Below, piece by piece: positions 26,107 through 34,809 of a stretch of DNA of 64,000 nt. Below the pieces are notes generated by a model. That model had not been told where the DNA came from, ran no database searches, and saw only the letters and a program-made list of their open reading frames with translations. A program made the position numbers and the translations under genes. The DNA is from Planktotalea sp. (lineage in GTDB: Bacteria; Pseudomonadota; Alphaproteobacteria; Rhodobacterales; Rhodobacteraceae), in contig NZ_JABBAL010000019.1 of assembly GCF_018607995.1 (NCBI RefSeq), forward strand, positions 1-64,000, given 5' to 3'. Within the stretch, counting starts at the first letter, position 1; every line of letters starts with the position of its first letter.

Positions 26107-27449
26107 GCGCCGCCTTCCGCTTTGTTTGAAAGGCGCAACATTCCTTTGTGCGCCACAGCGACATCCATTGCAATTGTGAGACCAAGACCCGACCCGATTG
26201 TTCCTTCAGCGTTCAAGCCACGTTTGAACCGCGTGGCCAATGTATCAAGCTCGTCTTTTGGGAACCCTTTACCACTATCATAAACGCGGATTTCTATGTT
26301 GGGCTTGGCCGTCACTTGGATGTCTATAACGCCTTCGCTCGGGGAATACTTTAACGCATTGTCGAGTAGATTGCGCACTGCGTTTTGCAGCAAAATCGCA
26401 TCTCCCTTGTAGGGCACCTGTGTGTCGCTATGCAGACGAAGCGTTAGGTCTTTCATTTCGGCTATTGGCTTCAAACGTTCAACCAAATCGTGAACCAAGG
26501 CGGATAGATCAACATCTTGCAGTTCAAGGTGATCAGCTCGAAAGGTGATCATCGCATGATCCAACAATTGCCCAGCGGCGCGCGAACTTTCATCAATAGC
26601 GCGCACCATCGAGCGCATCGCTTGCCTATTCTCTTCCTTATCCACTCTTTGCAACGTCGCTTCTGCGTAAGAGCGTACGGTTGCAAGTGGAGTGCGGACA
26701 CGGTGCGCAGCCTCTGCGATGAAGTCTTCGGATTGTTTAAGAGAGTGATCAAGCCGCGACATCAGAGAATTCAACGATGTCACAAGTGGCAACATTTCCG
26801 AAGGGACAGGTTTGTGAAAGGGGCTTAGATCTTGTGGTCCACGGCGGGTCACCGAATTGGTAAGGCGGTTCAACTGTCCAATTGTGTTTGATGTTGCCCA
26901 GAATGAAAGCAATGTTGCCAATGCAAAAAAACTTGCGCCAAAGACAGCTGCGTTTCGCGAGATCTGCGTCAAAGTTCCAGACAGCGCGTCTTGTGTTTGT
27001 GCCAATGCGACGCGAACCTGTGTGCGCTTGTCTTTACCAATCAACGTCCGGCTTGCCGTCACAACACGAACTTGGCTGCCCAGATAGTCGACAGTTTTGA
27101 AATCAGTTTCGCGCGCCGCGACTCTGGCGATGGCGAGCCGTTCATACCCGGACAAAAATATGTCGTCCTGATAAATTGCATAGAAAATTTGATCATCAAA
27201 TGCGGTGCTGAGCATCGAAAATGAAGCATACGGGAAGTCGACCTCGACAATCCCATCGCGAATAGCTGCGGCGTCCAAAATCGATGTAACCGAAGCAGAA
27301 ATTATGTTGTCCTGGCCTTGCTGCGCAACTTGAGTTGCGTAATTGCGGATCGCAAAAAACAGCAAGAGTGCAAGGATCGCAGCACCGCCAATAAGGATCA
27401 AAACCAGTCGGTTGCGAAGTGAGACAGAGGTCGACAAATCAGAGGACAT
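26085..27449 (-). CDS. tctE: TctE-like sensor histidine kinase
   Basis: 454 residues from the ATG at 27449, overlapping the regulator gene by 11 bases. Transmembrane helix near residues 14-36 (LVLILIGGAAILALLLFFAI), an extracytoplasmic sensor domain, a second helix near 157-175, and HAMP-like linker. The H box is AAHRVRTPLATVRSYAE, the N box AVRNLLDNALKYSP, and the G boxes DSGKGFP and GSGLGLTI. It phosphorylates the TctD-type regulator, most likely in response to tricarboxylates. Confidence 0.9.
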   Translation of the reverse strand: MSSDLSTSVSLRNRLVLILIGGAAILALLLFFAIRNYATQVAQQGQDNIISASVTSILDAAAIRDGIVEVDFPYASFSMLSTAFDDQIFYAIYQDDIFLSGYERLAIARVAARETDFKTVDYLGSQVRVVTASRTLIGKDKRTQVRVALAQTQDALSGTLTQISRNAAVFGASFFALATLLSFWATSNTIGQLNRLTNSVTRRGPQDLSPFHKPVPSEMLPLVTSLNSLMSRLDHSLKQSEDFIAEAAHRVRTPLATVRSYAEATLQRVDKEENRQAMRSMVRAIDESSRAAGQLLDHAMITFRADHLELQDVDLSALVHDLVERLKPIAEMKDLTLRLHSDTQVPYKGDAILLQNAVRNLLDNALKYSPSEGVIDIQVTAKPNIEIRVYDSGKGFPKDELDTLATRFKRGLNAEGTIGSGLGLTIAMDVAVAHKGMLRLSNKAEGGACASLLL

Positions 27450-28107
27450 GATCAAGCCGATATCCAAGACCGCGAAGTGTGACAATCTTCAAACGTGAGT
27501 TCTCAAGGTGCTTTCTGAGACGGCCGATATAGACTTCGATTGCGTTCTCGGACACATCGTCATCATAAGAGAAAAGCCGATCAGAGAGCTTTTGCTTCGA
27601 AAATACCTGCCCCGGCGAATTGACCAACAACTCGAAAAGGCGCAATTCACGGTTTCGCAAATTGACGGTTTCGGTATTCACTGAAAGCCGCCCTGCAAGC
27701 GGATCGAAAACGACACCGCCCAACTCGATGATAGTCTTCGTCTTTCCAGTTTTGCGGCGCAGAACCGCACGGCATCGTGCTTCAAGTTCGGCGTGATCGA
27801 ACGGTTTTGTGAGGTAGTCATCTGCCCCTAAATCAAGCGAGCCGATTCGATCAGATACCTGAGAGCGTGCAGTCAAAACGATCACTGGCGTGTCGTGATT
27901 GCTGGCACGATGCGCCTTTAGAAAGTCTCGCCCATCCCCATCGGGCAGCATGATGTCGAGTAGAATCAAATCGTATTCGCCGACGTCAACAAAAGCCTTG
28001 GCATCGGCCAAATTTGCAGCATGTTCAATAACATGCCCATCCAGACGCATCCTTGATGAAATCGCATCTGCCAGCTCTTGATTGTCTTCAACGAGAAGGA
28101 ATTTCAT
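27439..28107 (-). CDS. tctD: TctD-like response regulator (OmpR/PhoB family)
   Basis: 222 residues. Receiver domain with the acidic pair VEDN, phospho-acceptor Asp in DLILLDIMLPDGDG, conserved TAR and KPF lysine. The winged-helix C-terminus has NLRNRELRLFELLVNSPG and VEVYIGRLRKHL-like (IEVYIGRLRKHL). It is first in its operon and divergent from tctC (about 107 bases between starts), so direct activation of tctCBA is expected. Confidence 0.93.
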   Translation of the reverse strand: MKFLLVEDNQELADAISSRMRLDGHVIEHAANLADAKAFVDVGEYDLILLDIMLPDGDGRDFLKAHRASNHDTPVIVLTARSQVSDRIGSLDLGADDYLTKPFDHAELEARCRAVLRRKTGKTKTIIELGGVVFDPLAGRLSVNTETVNLRNRELRLFELLVNSPGQVFSKQKLSDRLFSYDDDVSENAIEVYIGRLRKHLENSRLKIVTLRGLGYRLDHVL

Positions 28108-28214
28108 ATGAGGTCAAAGCTTTTTTACAGGGTGTCAGGTCAGTGTCAGGTTCTTGTGATCGTCTGAACACAACTGAGCCGCAGTGCGGGCAGTTGTCAA
28201 ATGGGAGAAATAAC

Positions 28215-29201
28215 ATGATGACCTTTAATCTGGGCCGCAGAGCCCTTATCGCCGCGGCAGTTGCTGCGGTTGGTTTCACATCAAGCGTGCAAGCGGGCGG
28301 CCATCAAGTGGTCGACAGCATCCACTTCTTGATTCCAGGTGGCCCCGGTGGCGGCTGGGACGGAACCGCGCGTGGTACTGGCGAAGCACTAACGGCAGCG
28401 GGTCTTGTTGGTAGCGCATCCTACGAGAACATGTCCGGTGGTGGTGGTGGCAAGGCCATCGGCTTCTTGATCGAGAATGCAGAGAGCAACCAAGGCACAT
28501 TGATGGTCAACTCGACCCCAATCGTTATTCGTTCGCTCACAGGTGTTTTCCCACAAAGCTTCCGCGATCTGACGCTTGTTGCTGGCACAATCGGTGACTA
28601 CGCAGCGATGGTCGTGAACAAGGACAGCCCCGTAAATTCGATGGCTGATTTGATCGCGGCCTACGACGTGGATCCATCTGGCACAGCAATCGGCGGCGGT
28701 TCTGTTCCGGGCGGCATGGACCACCTTGTCGCTGCAATGACAATGGAAGCGGCGGGCAAAGATGCGTTGAACGTGAAATACATTCCGTACGATGCGGGCG
28801 GCAAAGCGATGGCGGCTCTTTTGTCAGGCGAAATCGCAGCGCTTTCAACTGGCTTTTCTGAGGCAGTTGACCTTGCGAATGCAGGTGAAGTTAAGATTAT
28901 CGGCGTCACATCTGACGAGCGCGTAGGCGCGGCGGCAGACGCGATGACCATGAAAGAACAAGGCATCGACATGAGTTTTGTGAACTGGCGTGGTTTCTTT
29001 GGCGCACCGGGGCTGTCAGCGGAAAAGACCGCTGCGTATCAGGACGCGATTGCCAAAATGTACGAAACTGACGATTGGGAAGCCGTGCGCGCGCGCAATG
29101 GTTGGGTCAACATCCACAACCCTGGCGATGATTTCAAAGCGTTCCTTGAGGACCAAGAAAAAGTTATCGGCGATCTGATGAAGAAACTAGGCTTCCTCTA
29201 A
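28215..29201 (+). CDS. tctC: Tripartite tricarboxylate transporter substrate-binding protein
   Basis: Start at the ATG at 28215, six bases after GGGAGA; the longer frame from 28053 crosses the regulator promoter. 328 residues with a signal peptide (NLGRRALIAAAVAAVGFTSS, cleavage near VQAGG). The family hallmarks are IPGGPGGGWDGTARG near residue 32 and the central GGGSVPGGMDHL. It captures citrate or related acids in the periplasm for TctAB. Divergent from tctDE. Confidence 0.92.
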   Translation: MMTFNLGRRALIAAAVAAVGFTSSVQAGGHQVVDSIHFLIPGGPGGGWDGTARGTGEALTAAGLVGSASYENMSGGGGGKAIGFLIENAESNQGTLMVNSTPIVIRSLTGVFPQSFRDLTLVAGTIGDYAAMVVNKDSPVNSMADLIAAYDVDPSGTAIGGGSVPGGMDHLVAAMTMEAAGKDALNVKYIPYDAGGKAMAALLSGEIAALSTGFSEAVDLANAGEVKIIGVTSDERVGAAADAMTMKEQGIDMSFVNWRGFFGAPGLSAEKTAAYQDAIAKMYETDDWEAVRARNGWVNIHNPGDDFKAFLEDQEKVIGDLMKKLGFL

Positions 29202-29216
29202 ACGAAAAACCATTCG

Positions 29217-29242
29217 GGCAGAGCTGGAAACGGCTCTGCCCA
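29217..29242 (+). terminator. Hairpin between tctC and tctB
   Basis: GGGCAGAGC at 29217-29225 pairs perfectly with GCTCTGCCC at 29234-29242, 8-base loop, followed by an A/T-rich stretch (CATTTATTTA). It probably stabilises the tctC message or partly terminates so that the binding protein is made in excess over the membrane subunits. Confidence 0.75.
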
Positions 29243-29263
29243 TTTATTTACAGGGGATTGACC

Positions 29264-29746
29264 ATGGCGCTGGATCGCTGGATAGCACTTATATTTTTGG
29301 GCATATGCCTGGTCTATGGATATACGGCTTGGTTTACGATGGATGCAAATCTCGCACCATTTATGAAACGCAACCCGATCTGGCCTAGTACGTTCCCCAA
29401 AGCGCTATCTGTTCTCGCAATTGGTGCGAGCCTCGTGATTTTGCTCGGCATCGAGAAATCCGAAGCCAAGGAGCCTGAAATAGACTATCGCCGATTGCAC
29501 GAATACAAACTCGGCCAAGCGATAGTCCTGCTTTGCCTGATGGTGGCTTATGCAATCTGTTTGCGTCCAGTTGGGTTCATCATTTCCACAACATCATTCC
29601 TATTCTTTGGCGCATTTGTTCTAGGCGAGCGGAAGTGGATCCTGATGGCGTCCATCGCAATCATCAACACAATGACCGTTTGGTATCTGGTGCAACAGGT
29701 TTTGGGAATCTACATGCGACCGCTGCCCGGTTTTCTAGGAGGTTGA
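29264..29746 (+). CDS. tctB: Tripartite tricarboxylate transporter small membrane subunit
   Basis: 160 residues from the ATG at 29264 (AGGGG upstream). Four hydrophobic segments, first MALDRWIALIFLGICLVYGY, last near SIAIINTMTVWYLVQQVLGI. It is the small integral subunit of a TTT importer driven by an ion gradient. It sits one base before tctA. Confidence 0.9.
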   Translation: MALDRWIALIFLGICLVYGYTAWFTMDANLAPFMKRNPIWPSTFPKALSVLAIGASLVILLGIEKSEAKEPEIDYRRLHEYKLGQAIVLLCLMVAYAICLRPVGFIISTTSFLFFGAFVLGERKWILMASIAIINTMTVWYLVQQVLGIYMRPLPGFLGG

Positions 29747-29747
29747 T

Positions 29748-31259
29748 ATGTTAGAAGGACTTCTCATCGGTCTGCAAACGGCCATGTCATTTCAAAACCT
29801 CGCAATGGTAATTGCTGGCTGTTTGATCGGTACATTCATCGGGATGCTTCCTGGCCTCGGCCCAATGTCGATCATTGCAATCATGATCCCTGTCGCGATC
29901 TCGATGGGCGACCCGTCTGCTGCGCTCATCTTGCTCGCAGGCGTCTATTACGGCGCGATCTTTGGCGGTTCGACTTCATCGATCTTGCTGAACGCGCCGG
30001 GGGTTGCTGGCACTGTTGCATCCAGCTTTGATGGCTATCCGATGACCAAGAAGGGCAAAGCAGGAAAAGCGTTGACGATTGCCGCAATCGCAAGTTTTGT
30101 TGGCGGCACAATCGGCGCGATCTTGTTGATGATCTTTGCACCCATGCTGTCTTCTGTAGCTTTGTTATTCCATTCCGCCGAGTATTTTGCATTAATGGTC
30201 GTTGGGCTTTCCGCAATCGCGGCCTTCGCAGGAACAGGCCAAGTCGCCAAGGCGATTTTGATGACAGTTTTCGGATTGATCATGGCGACGGTGGGCGAGG
30301 GCACTTTGTTCAGCCTGCCGCGCTTCACTGGTGGCATCATGGATCTACAAACTGGATTTGGCTTTATTACGCTTGCCATGGCAATGTTCGCCTTGCCTGA
30401 AGCGCTTTTCTTAGTGCTAAAACCCAAAGAGGCGGGCAGCGCAGGTCTTGAAATCAAAGACTTGCGCATTACAGGCAAAGAGGCACGCACCATCGCGCCA
30501 GTCATTGGTCGCCAATCGCTACAAGGGTTCTTCATCGGGGTCTTGCCCGGCGCAGGCGCAACGATCGCCAGTTTTCTGGGTTACGCAGTTGAACGCAATT
30601 TAGCGAGCAACGAAGAGCAGGAGGAGTTTGGCAAAGGCTCGATTAAAGGTCTCGCCGCGCCTGAAACAGCCAACAACGCGGCCTGCACGGGATCCTTTGT
30701 TCCTTTGCTAACTTTGGGCATCCCCGGATCTGGTACGACTGCGATCCTCTTGGGCGCGCTCATCGCGCTCAATATCTCACCCGGTCCTCGTTTGATGATT
30801 GATGAGCCACAGATTTTCTGGGCCGTGATCATGTCGATGTTTATTGGCAATCTGGTTTTGCTTATCCTCAACCTGCCACTCATTCCCTACATTGCCAAAA
30901 TCCTGTCAATCCCGCGCAATTTCCTCATCCCGTTCATCTTATTTTTCACGTTGATGGGGGCCTACATTGGACAGAACAATGCAACAGAATTGCTCATTCT
31001 CGTTGGGTTTGGTGTCTGTGCAACTGCTTTGAAGTTTTCGGATTACCCACTCGCGCCGCTGCTCATTGGATTTATTCTGGGTGGAATGTTGGAAGATAAT
31101 TTTGCGCGTTCCATGCAGCTGTTCGATGGTATTTCGTTTATCTGGGAGCGTCCCATGACGCTTGGTTTGCTGATCATCGCTGCGATCTTAATAGTCCTAC
31201 CTAGCTTCAGAGCACGTCGCGCACGGCTACGCGCGGAAGGGGTCGCAGATGGAGATTGA
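29748..31259 (+). CDS. tctA: Tripartite tricarboxylate transporter large membrane subunit
   Basis: 503 residues, about twelve hydrophobic segments. The family signature is GMLPGLGPMSIIA near residue 33, YGAIFGGSTSSILLNAPG near 70, and the second repeat GVLPGAGATIASFLGY. It forms the channel with TctB. Last gene of the tctCBA operon. Confidence 0.93.
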   Translation: MLEGLLIGLQTAMSFQNLAMVIAGCLIGTFIGMLPGLGPMSIIAIMIPVAISMGDPSAALILLAGVYYGAIFGGSTSSILLNAPGVAGTVASSFDGYPMTKKGKAGKALTIAAIASFVGGTIGAILLMIFAPMLSSVALLFHSAEYFALMVVGLSAIAAFAGTGQVAKAILMTVFGLIMATVGEGTLFSLPRFTGGIMDLQTGFGFITLAMAMFALPEALFLVLKPKEAGSAGLEIKDLRITGKEARTIAPVIGRQSLQGFFIGVLPGAGATIASFLGYAVERNLASNEEQEEFGKGSIKGLAAPETANNAACTGSFVPLLTLGIPGSGTTAILLGALIALNISPGPRLMIDEPQIFWAVIMSMFIGNLVLLILNLPLIPYIAKILSIPRNFLIPFILFFTLMGAYIGQNNATELLILVGFGVCATALKFSDYPLAPLLIGFILGGMLEDNFARSMQLFDGISFIWERPMTLGLLIIAAILIVLPSFRARRARLRAEGVADGD

Positions 31260-31600
31260 TCGATTGCCTCCTCTTATCAGCTAGTTGAAGGCAATCATAG
31301 GCATGCTCAAGGCAAGAAACGATCTAGCTTTCTTGATCGTTGTTCACAACAAAAGTTTCATGCGCTTGGAGTAAGGGGCTGATTTTCTGGCTGCGGCGTG
31401 ACATGCGAAACTGCGCTCCTACGGCAACTATTATAACGTGAGTGCACGTTGCACAAAAACAATATCACACTTAGGGCTACTTCGTAGTTAGTAGAGCGGT
31501 TGAAGTATATCCATTTGCGGATCTTACTTCTCCAACCAGGGGAGCCCTACATATCATCTGAATTGTGCAACAAAGCATCGTAGCCCCCCCCCAAAAAAAG
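31260..31600. other. Intergenic region after tctA
   Basis: An 8-bp inverted repeat (GATTGCCT 31262-31269 / AGGCAATC 31289-31296) just after tctA may slow or end transcription but lacks a T run. The rest, including a C-rich and A-rich homopolymer pair at 31584-31599, shows no gene. Confidence 0.4.
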
Positions 31601-31648
31601 CTCTTGCCGCTGCGCCGTTCAGACTGAAGTGAACGGCGCGGCGAAGAG
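31601..31648 (-). terminator. Rho-independent terminator of the GST gene
   Basis: On the minus strand, right after the GST stop, GCGCCGTTC pairs with GAACGGCGC (31612-31620 with 31631-31639). The stem is extended by the outer CTCTT/AAGAG arms and followed by a run of seven T. Confidence 0.8.
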
Positions 31649-31653
31649 AGTGT

Positions 31654-32274
31654 TTATGCGACGCCCTCCAGCTCACGAGAAGCCTGAACAGAAGGACGTG
31701 TTTTCATGCGTTCGTAATGAGCCTGCACATTCGGCGGCAGTTTCCAGCCAGCCACATCGACCGCCCAATACTGCGTGTAATAAAGCGCTGTATCGGCAAT
31801 GGAGAAATCGCCCATCAGATAGTCTTTGCCAGCCAATTGCTCGTCGATGACATCGAACGCAGCAAGCATCGCGTTCATCCCACGTTCGCGCAGTTGTTCG
31901 TGCACGTCTGCGCTATCTGAATAAGCATCAGGGCGACGGAACAAGCGCCATGACAACATGTGAACCGTACCAACAATGAAATCCATCGCTTCGATTGTGC
32001 GTGCGAGACCTTCAGGATCGGTGGGTACAAGCTTTTTGTCAGGGTTGGTCATCGCCAGCCACATCGCAATTGCTGCATATTCTGTTAGAACACTGCCATC
32101 GTCACGCACAAGTGCCGCCACTTTGCCTTTAGGGTTTAACGCCTTGTATTCAGGTGTCTTTTGTTCGCCTTTAGAGAAGTCTACGATCTTGAGATCATAA
32201 GGCAGGCCGACTTCTTCCATAAGGACGTGGATGCCTATCGAGCAGGTCTTTTTCGCGTAACACAGTGTCGTCAT
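31654..32274 (-). CDS. Beta-class-like glutathione S-transferase
   Basis: 206 residues from the ATG at 32274. Thioredoxin-like N-domain MTTLCYAKKTCSIGIHVLMEE with the beta-class Cys, then GKVAALVRDDGSVLTEYAAI (cis-Pro position occupied by A-A, unusual). The helical C-domain has YLMGDFSIADTALYY. It is divergent from the flavin reductase; a copy of the shared 14-bp operator lies between. One of three GSTs in the island; thiol-dependent isomerisation, ring opening or detoxification are possible roles. Confidence 0.85.
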   Translation of the reverse strand: MTTLCYAKKTCSIGIHVLMEEVGLPYDLKIVDFSKGEQKTPEYKALNPKGKVAALVRDDGSVLTEYAAIAMWLAMTNPDKKLVPTDPEGLARTIEAMDFIVGTVHMLSWRLFRRPDAYSDSADVHEQLRERGMNAMLAAFDVIDEQLAGKDYLMGDFSIADTALYYTQYWAVDVAGWKLPPNVQAHYERMKTRPSVQASRELEGVA

Positions 32275-32320
32275 TGTTCGTCTCCCTATGCCCAATTCAA
32301 ATGTTTTGGGTGATGTGTTG

Positions 32321-32334
32321 TTATCGCTCGATAA
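32321..32334. promoter_or_regulatory. Island operator site 1 (GST / flavin reductase)
   Basis: TTATCGCTCGATAA. It serves the divergent GST and flavin-reductase promoters. Arms TTATC and GATAA pair perfectly around a 4-base centre. Confidence 0.7.
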
Positions 32335-32500
32335 TTAAGCCAGGCGCGCGCTACTATCAAACAGAAATAACAGCAGCACAGTCAAAGTATTATAAAATAA
32401 GTATACTAAATATGAATTATTATCATTTTGACTGATAGGGTTCACGCACTACCTCTGGATCAAGGCCCAAAGCAAAGGGCGCTTCAAGGAGATGACAAAA

Positions 32501-32992
32501 ATGTTGGATGCACCAATGATTGACCCACGTGAGCTTCGCAACGCCTTCGGGTGCCTGCCAACAGGCGTTACTGTTGTCAGCATGTTGGATGAGGCAGGAA
32601 AGCCAACCGGTGTCACCGTTGGATCCTTTACATCGCTCAGCATGTCGCCTGCTTTATGCTTGTTCTCGATTGGCAAAGAACAAGCAAGCGCGCGTTTGTT
32701 CACAGAAGGTGCGCCATTTGTTGTAAATGTTTTGTCCACTGAACTGGCTGATCTCGCATGGCAGTTTGCAAAACCTCTAGAAGATAAGTGCGCAGGCGTT
32801 GATCTAACAGAGTCATTGGTGCAAGCGCCGCGCCTCAATGATGCGATTGCGCATTTTGCGTGCCACGCCCATGCAATACATGATGGTGGTGATCATATAA
32901 TCGTTGTCGGTGAAATCTTAGGCTTTGACCATAAAGAGGGCGACGCGTTGATCTTCTATCGTGGTCAGATGCAGACGTCTGCACCCTTATGA
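32501..32992 (+). CDS. HpaC/RutF-type flavin reductase
   Basis: 163 residues. AAGGAG lies directly against the first ATG (32492) but nine bases before the ATG at 32501, so the latter is the start (MLDAPMIDPRELRNAFGCLPTGVTVVS). Typical FMN-reductase features: GVTVGSFTSLSMSPALCLF and VNVLSTEL. It supplies reduced flavin by diffusion to a partner monooxygenase, most likely the luciferase-like enzyme at 36488-37579. Overlaps the AhpD-like gene by 4 bases. Confidence 0.87.
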   Translation: MLDAPMIDPRELRNAFGCLPTGVTVVSMLDEAGKPTGVTVGSFTSLSMSPALCLFSIGKEQASARLFTEGAPFVVNVLSTELADLAWQFAKPLEDKCAGVDLTESLVQAPRLNDAIAHFACHAHAIHDGGDHIIVVGEILGFDHKEGDALIFYRGQMQTSAPL

Positions 32993-33567
32993 ATCGGCAC
33001 CCAAAGCTAGACGAAGGCGCGCTTTCAGCGGACCAAAAAGTGATTCATGATGATATTGTCAATGGCCCGCGTGGCGCGGTTGTTGGACCCCTTAGAGTTT
33101 GGCTGCAAAGCCCGGGGCTCGCTAAACAAGCACAGGCTTTGGGTCAATATGCGCGCTATGATAGCGTTTTGCCGCAGGTCTTGTCAGAACTCGCGATCTT
33201 GGTGACGGCGCGGTATTGGTCGTCAGGTTTTGAGTGGTCGCATCATGCTCCGATTGCAATAGAAGCAGGTCTGTCGCGCGATGCAGTAGATGCGATTTCC
33301 AAGGCAAAACGCTATGCCTTTGGCGACGCAGAAATGCAGGCTGTCTTTGATTTCGCGGTGGAATTGCATTTGCTGAAGAACGTAAGCGACGTGACATATG
33401 ACAAGGCTTTGACCCTTCTAGGGCAGCAAGCATGCGTCGATTTGGTCGGCATTTGCGGGTACTACACTTTGATCTCGATGACGATCAATGTGTTTGATGT
33501 GCCTGACGGCGAAGGTCCTAACTTGCCCGCGTTGGACTTGGGATTGAGTCGCTATTTCTCAGTCTAA
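32989..33567 (+). CDS. AhpD/carboxymuconolactone decarboxylase-like protein
   Basis: 192 residues, all-helical CMD fold. The core helix reads ELAILVTARYWSSGFEWSHHAPIA, with the Glu/His motif of the family but no CxxC, so peroxidase activity is unlikely. GYYTLISMTINVF follows. Coupled to the flavin reductase upstream (ATGA). A decarboxylase or lactone-handling step in the island pathway is possible, not proven. Confidence 0.83.
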   Translation: MNRHPKLDEGALSADQKVIHDDIVNGPRGAVVGPLRVWLQSPGLAKQAQALGQYARYDSVLPQVLSELAILVTARYWSSGFEWSHHAPIAIEAGLSRDAVDAISKAKRYAFGDAEMQAVFDFAVELHLLKNVSDVTYDKALTLLGQQACVDLVGICGYYTLISMTINVFDVPDGEGPNLPALDLGLSRYFSV

Positions 33568-34736
33568 GCCACTGCCGCAGCGGTCCTTTCCATGATTTTC
33601 TGAATGTGGCGGTGCAAAGATCCATCAGCGTTGTTTAGGTCTGGCTCCATCATCCATGATCCTAATTCTCGCGCTTGCATGTGTGCGCGCAAAGAGGCTG
33701 GAACGCGTAGGGAAGAGTAGGTCTCGAGTGATGTCTCAGCATGCTGCGCCAAGCACAATGCATCTTCAGCGGCTTTGGTGACACCCATCCCGACATGAGG
33801 TCTTGCGACGCATGCGGCATCGCCTGACAAAGCAACGCGGCCATCGTACATAGCTGTAGAATGATGATCATAGATTGGAGTGAAAAAAGGGCGTTCCGAG
33901 TGGTTTAAGATCTCAACAAATGCCGCTGGAAGCAAATCCTTTGCGCGCGCGAACATCCCTTGTAAAAGGTCGCCGCGAACCAACGGAGGCGGGATTGAAA
34001 TCGGATGATGCTGACCTGTTTCATCCGTCAACATATTGCGCAACACAACCGCTGGGGCAGGGGAGTACCACACGAAATTATAGCGCCTATGCCCTTCGCG
34101 CAGATCATTGTTTGGCCCCGCAATCGGGTAACCGATAATCTGGCTTTGTGCAGGGGTGAAGAAAGCGAAATGCTCAAAGAGTTCAGCGTGTACATCCTTT
34201 GGAATATCTCGCTCATGCGCCAGCGCACGCCATACAACATAGCCCGCGTATTGCGGTGTGACCTCAGGCAGCATCTGTGCACGAATGGCAGAGCGAAACC
34301 CATCAGCGCCAACGAGTAAATCAGCGGTGCGCGTCGTGCCATCGCTTAAGAGGGCCGTTACGTCGTTGGCTGTTTGTGTATAGTCCGTGATGTGCGCTCC
34401 AAGATGATATGAGCCTTCAGGGATCAAGCGCCGCAGCATTTGGTGGATGCGGTCCCAAGAGGTCACGACTTGTGCAAACGGTAACGTCGCAACGCGTTCT
34501 CCGTTTTTGCGAAATGCCACACGGTCGTGTACTTGAACGCCAAGGTCTGTCAGATCAGCGCCTACTGCGCGCAGCGCTTTTATCAAGGCGTCGTGCGTTA
34601 CGATGCCTGCGCCACGACCGGAAAGCTCGACGTCGGTGCGCTCGTAAACATCAACGTGCCACCCTGCTTTTATCAAGGCTGCCGCAGCGAAAAGCCCACC
34701 GATAGAGCCACCACTGACAATTGCACATTTGATCAC
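33564..34736 (-). CDS. FAD-dependent monooxygenase, 2,6-dihydroxypyridine 3-hydroxylase-like
   Basis: 390 residues of the class A aromatic hydroxylases. FAD motif SGGSIGGLFAAAAL at the N-terminus, DG motif GADGFRSAIR near 146, GD motif LSGDAACVARPHVGMG near 300. The LSGRGAGIV and YAGYVVWRAL segments resemble DHPH of nicotine-degrading Arthrobacter more than phenol or salicylate hydroxylases. Convergent 4-base overlap with the AhpD-like gene. It has its own upstream operator (site 2). Substrate is probably a hydroxylated (hetero)aromatic ring. Confidence 0.85.
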   Translation of the reverse strand: MIKCAIVSGGSIGGLFAAAALIKAGWHVDVYERTDVELSGRGAGIVTHDALIKALRAVGADLTDLGVQVHDRVAFRKNGERVATLPFAQVVTSWDRIHQMLRRLIPEGSYHLGAHITDYTQTANDVTALLSDGTTRTADLLVGADGFRSAIRAQMLPEVTPQYAGYVVWRALAHERDIPKDVHAELFEHFAFFTPAQSQIIGYPIAGPNNDLREGHRRYNFVWYSPAPAVVLRNMLTDETGQHHPISIPPPLVRGDLLQGMFARAKDLLPAAFVEILNHSERPFFTPIYDHHSTAMYDGRVALSGDAACVARPHVGMGVTKAAEDALCLAQHAETSLETYSSLRVPASLRAHMQARELGSWMMEPDLNNADGSLHRHIQKIMERTAAAVA

Positions 34737-34755
34737 AGGGTCGCTCCATGCTTAT

Positions 34756-34769
34756 TTATCAACTTATAA
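34756..34769. promoter_or_regulatory. Island operator site 2 (FAD monooxygenase)
   Basis: TTATCAACTTATAA within the longer palindrome ATTTATCAACTTATAAAT (34754-34771), about 20 bases upstream of the monooxygenase start. That position suggests repression by blocking the promoter. Confidence 0.7.
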
Positions 34770-34809
34770 ATAGCATGGTTCGCACAGGATCAAGGTCGTT
34801 TGAAGTGGA

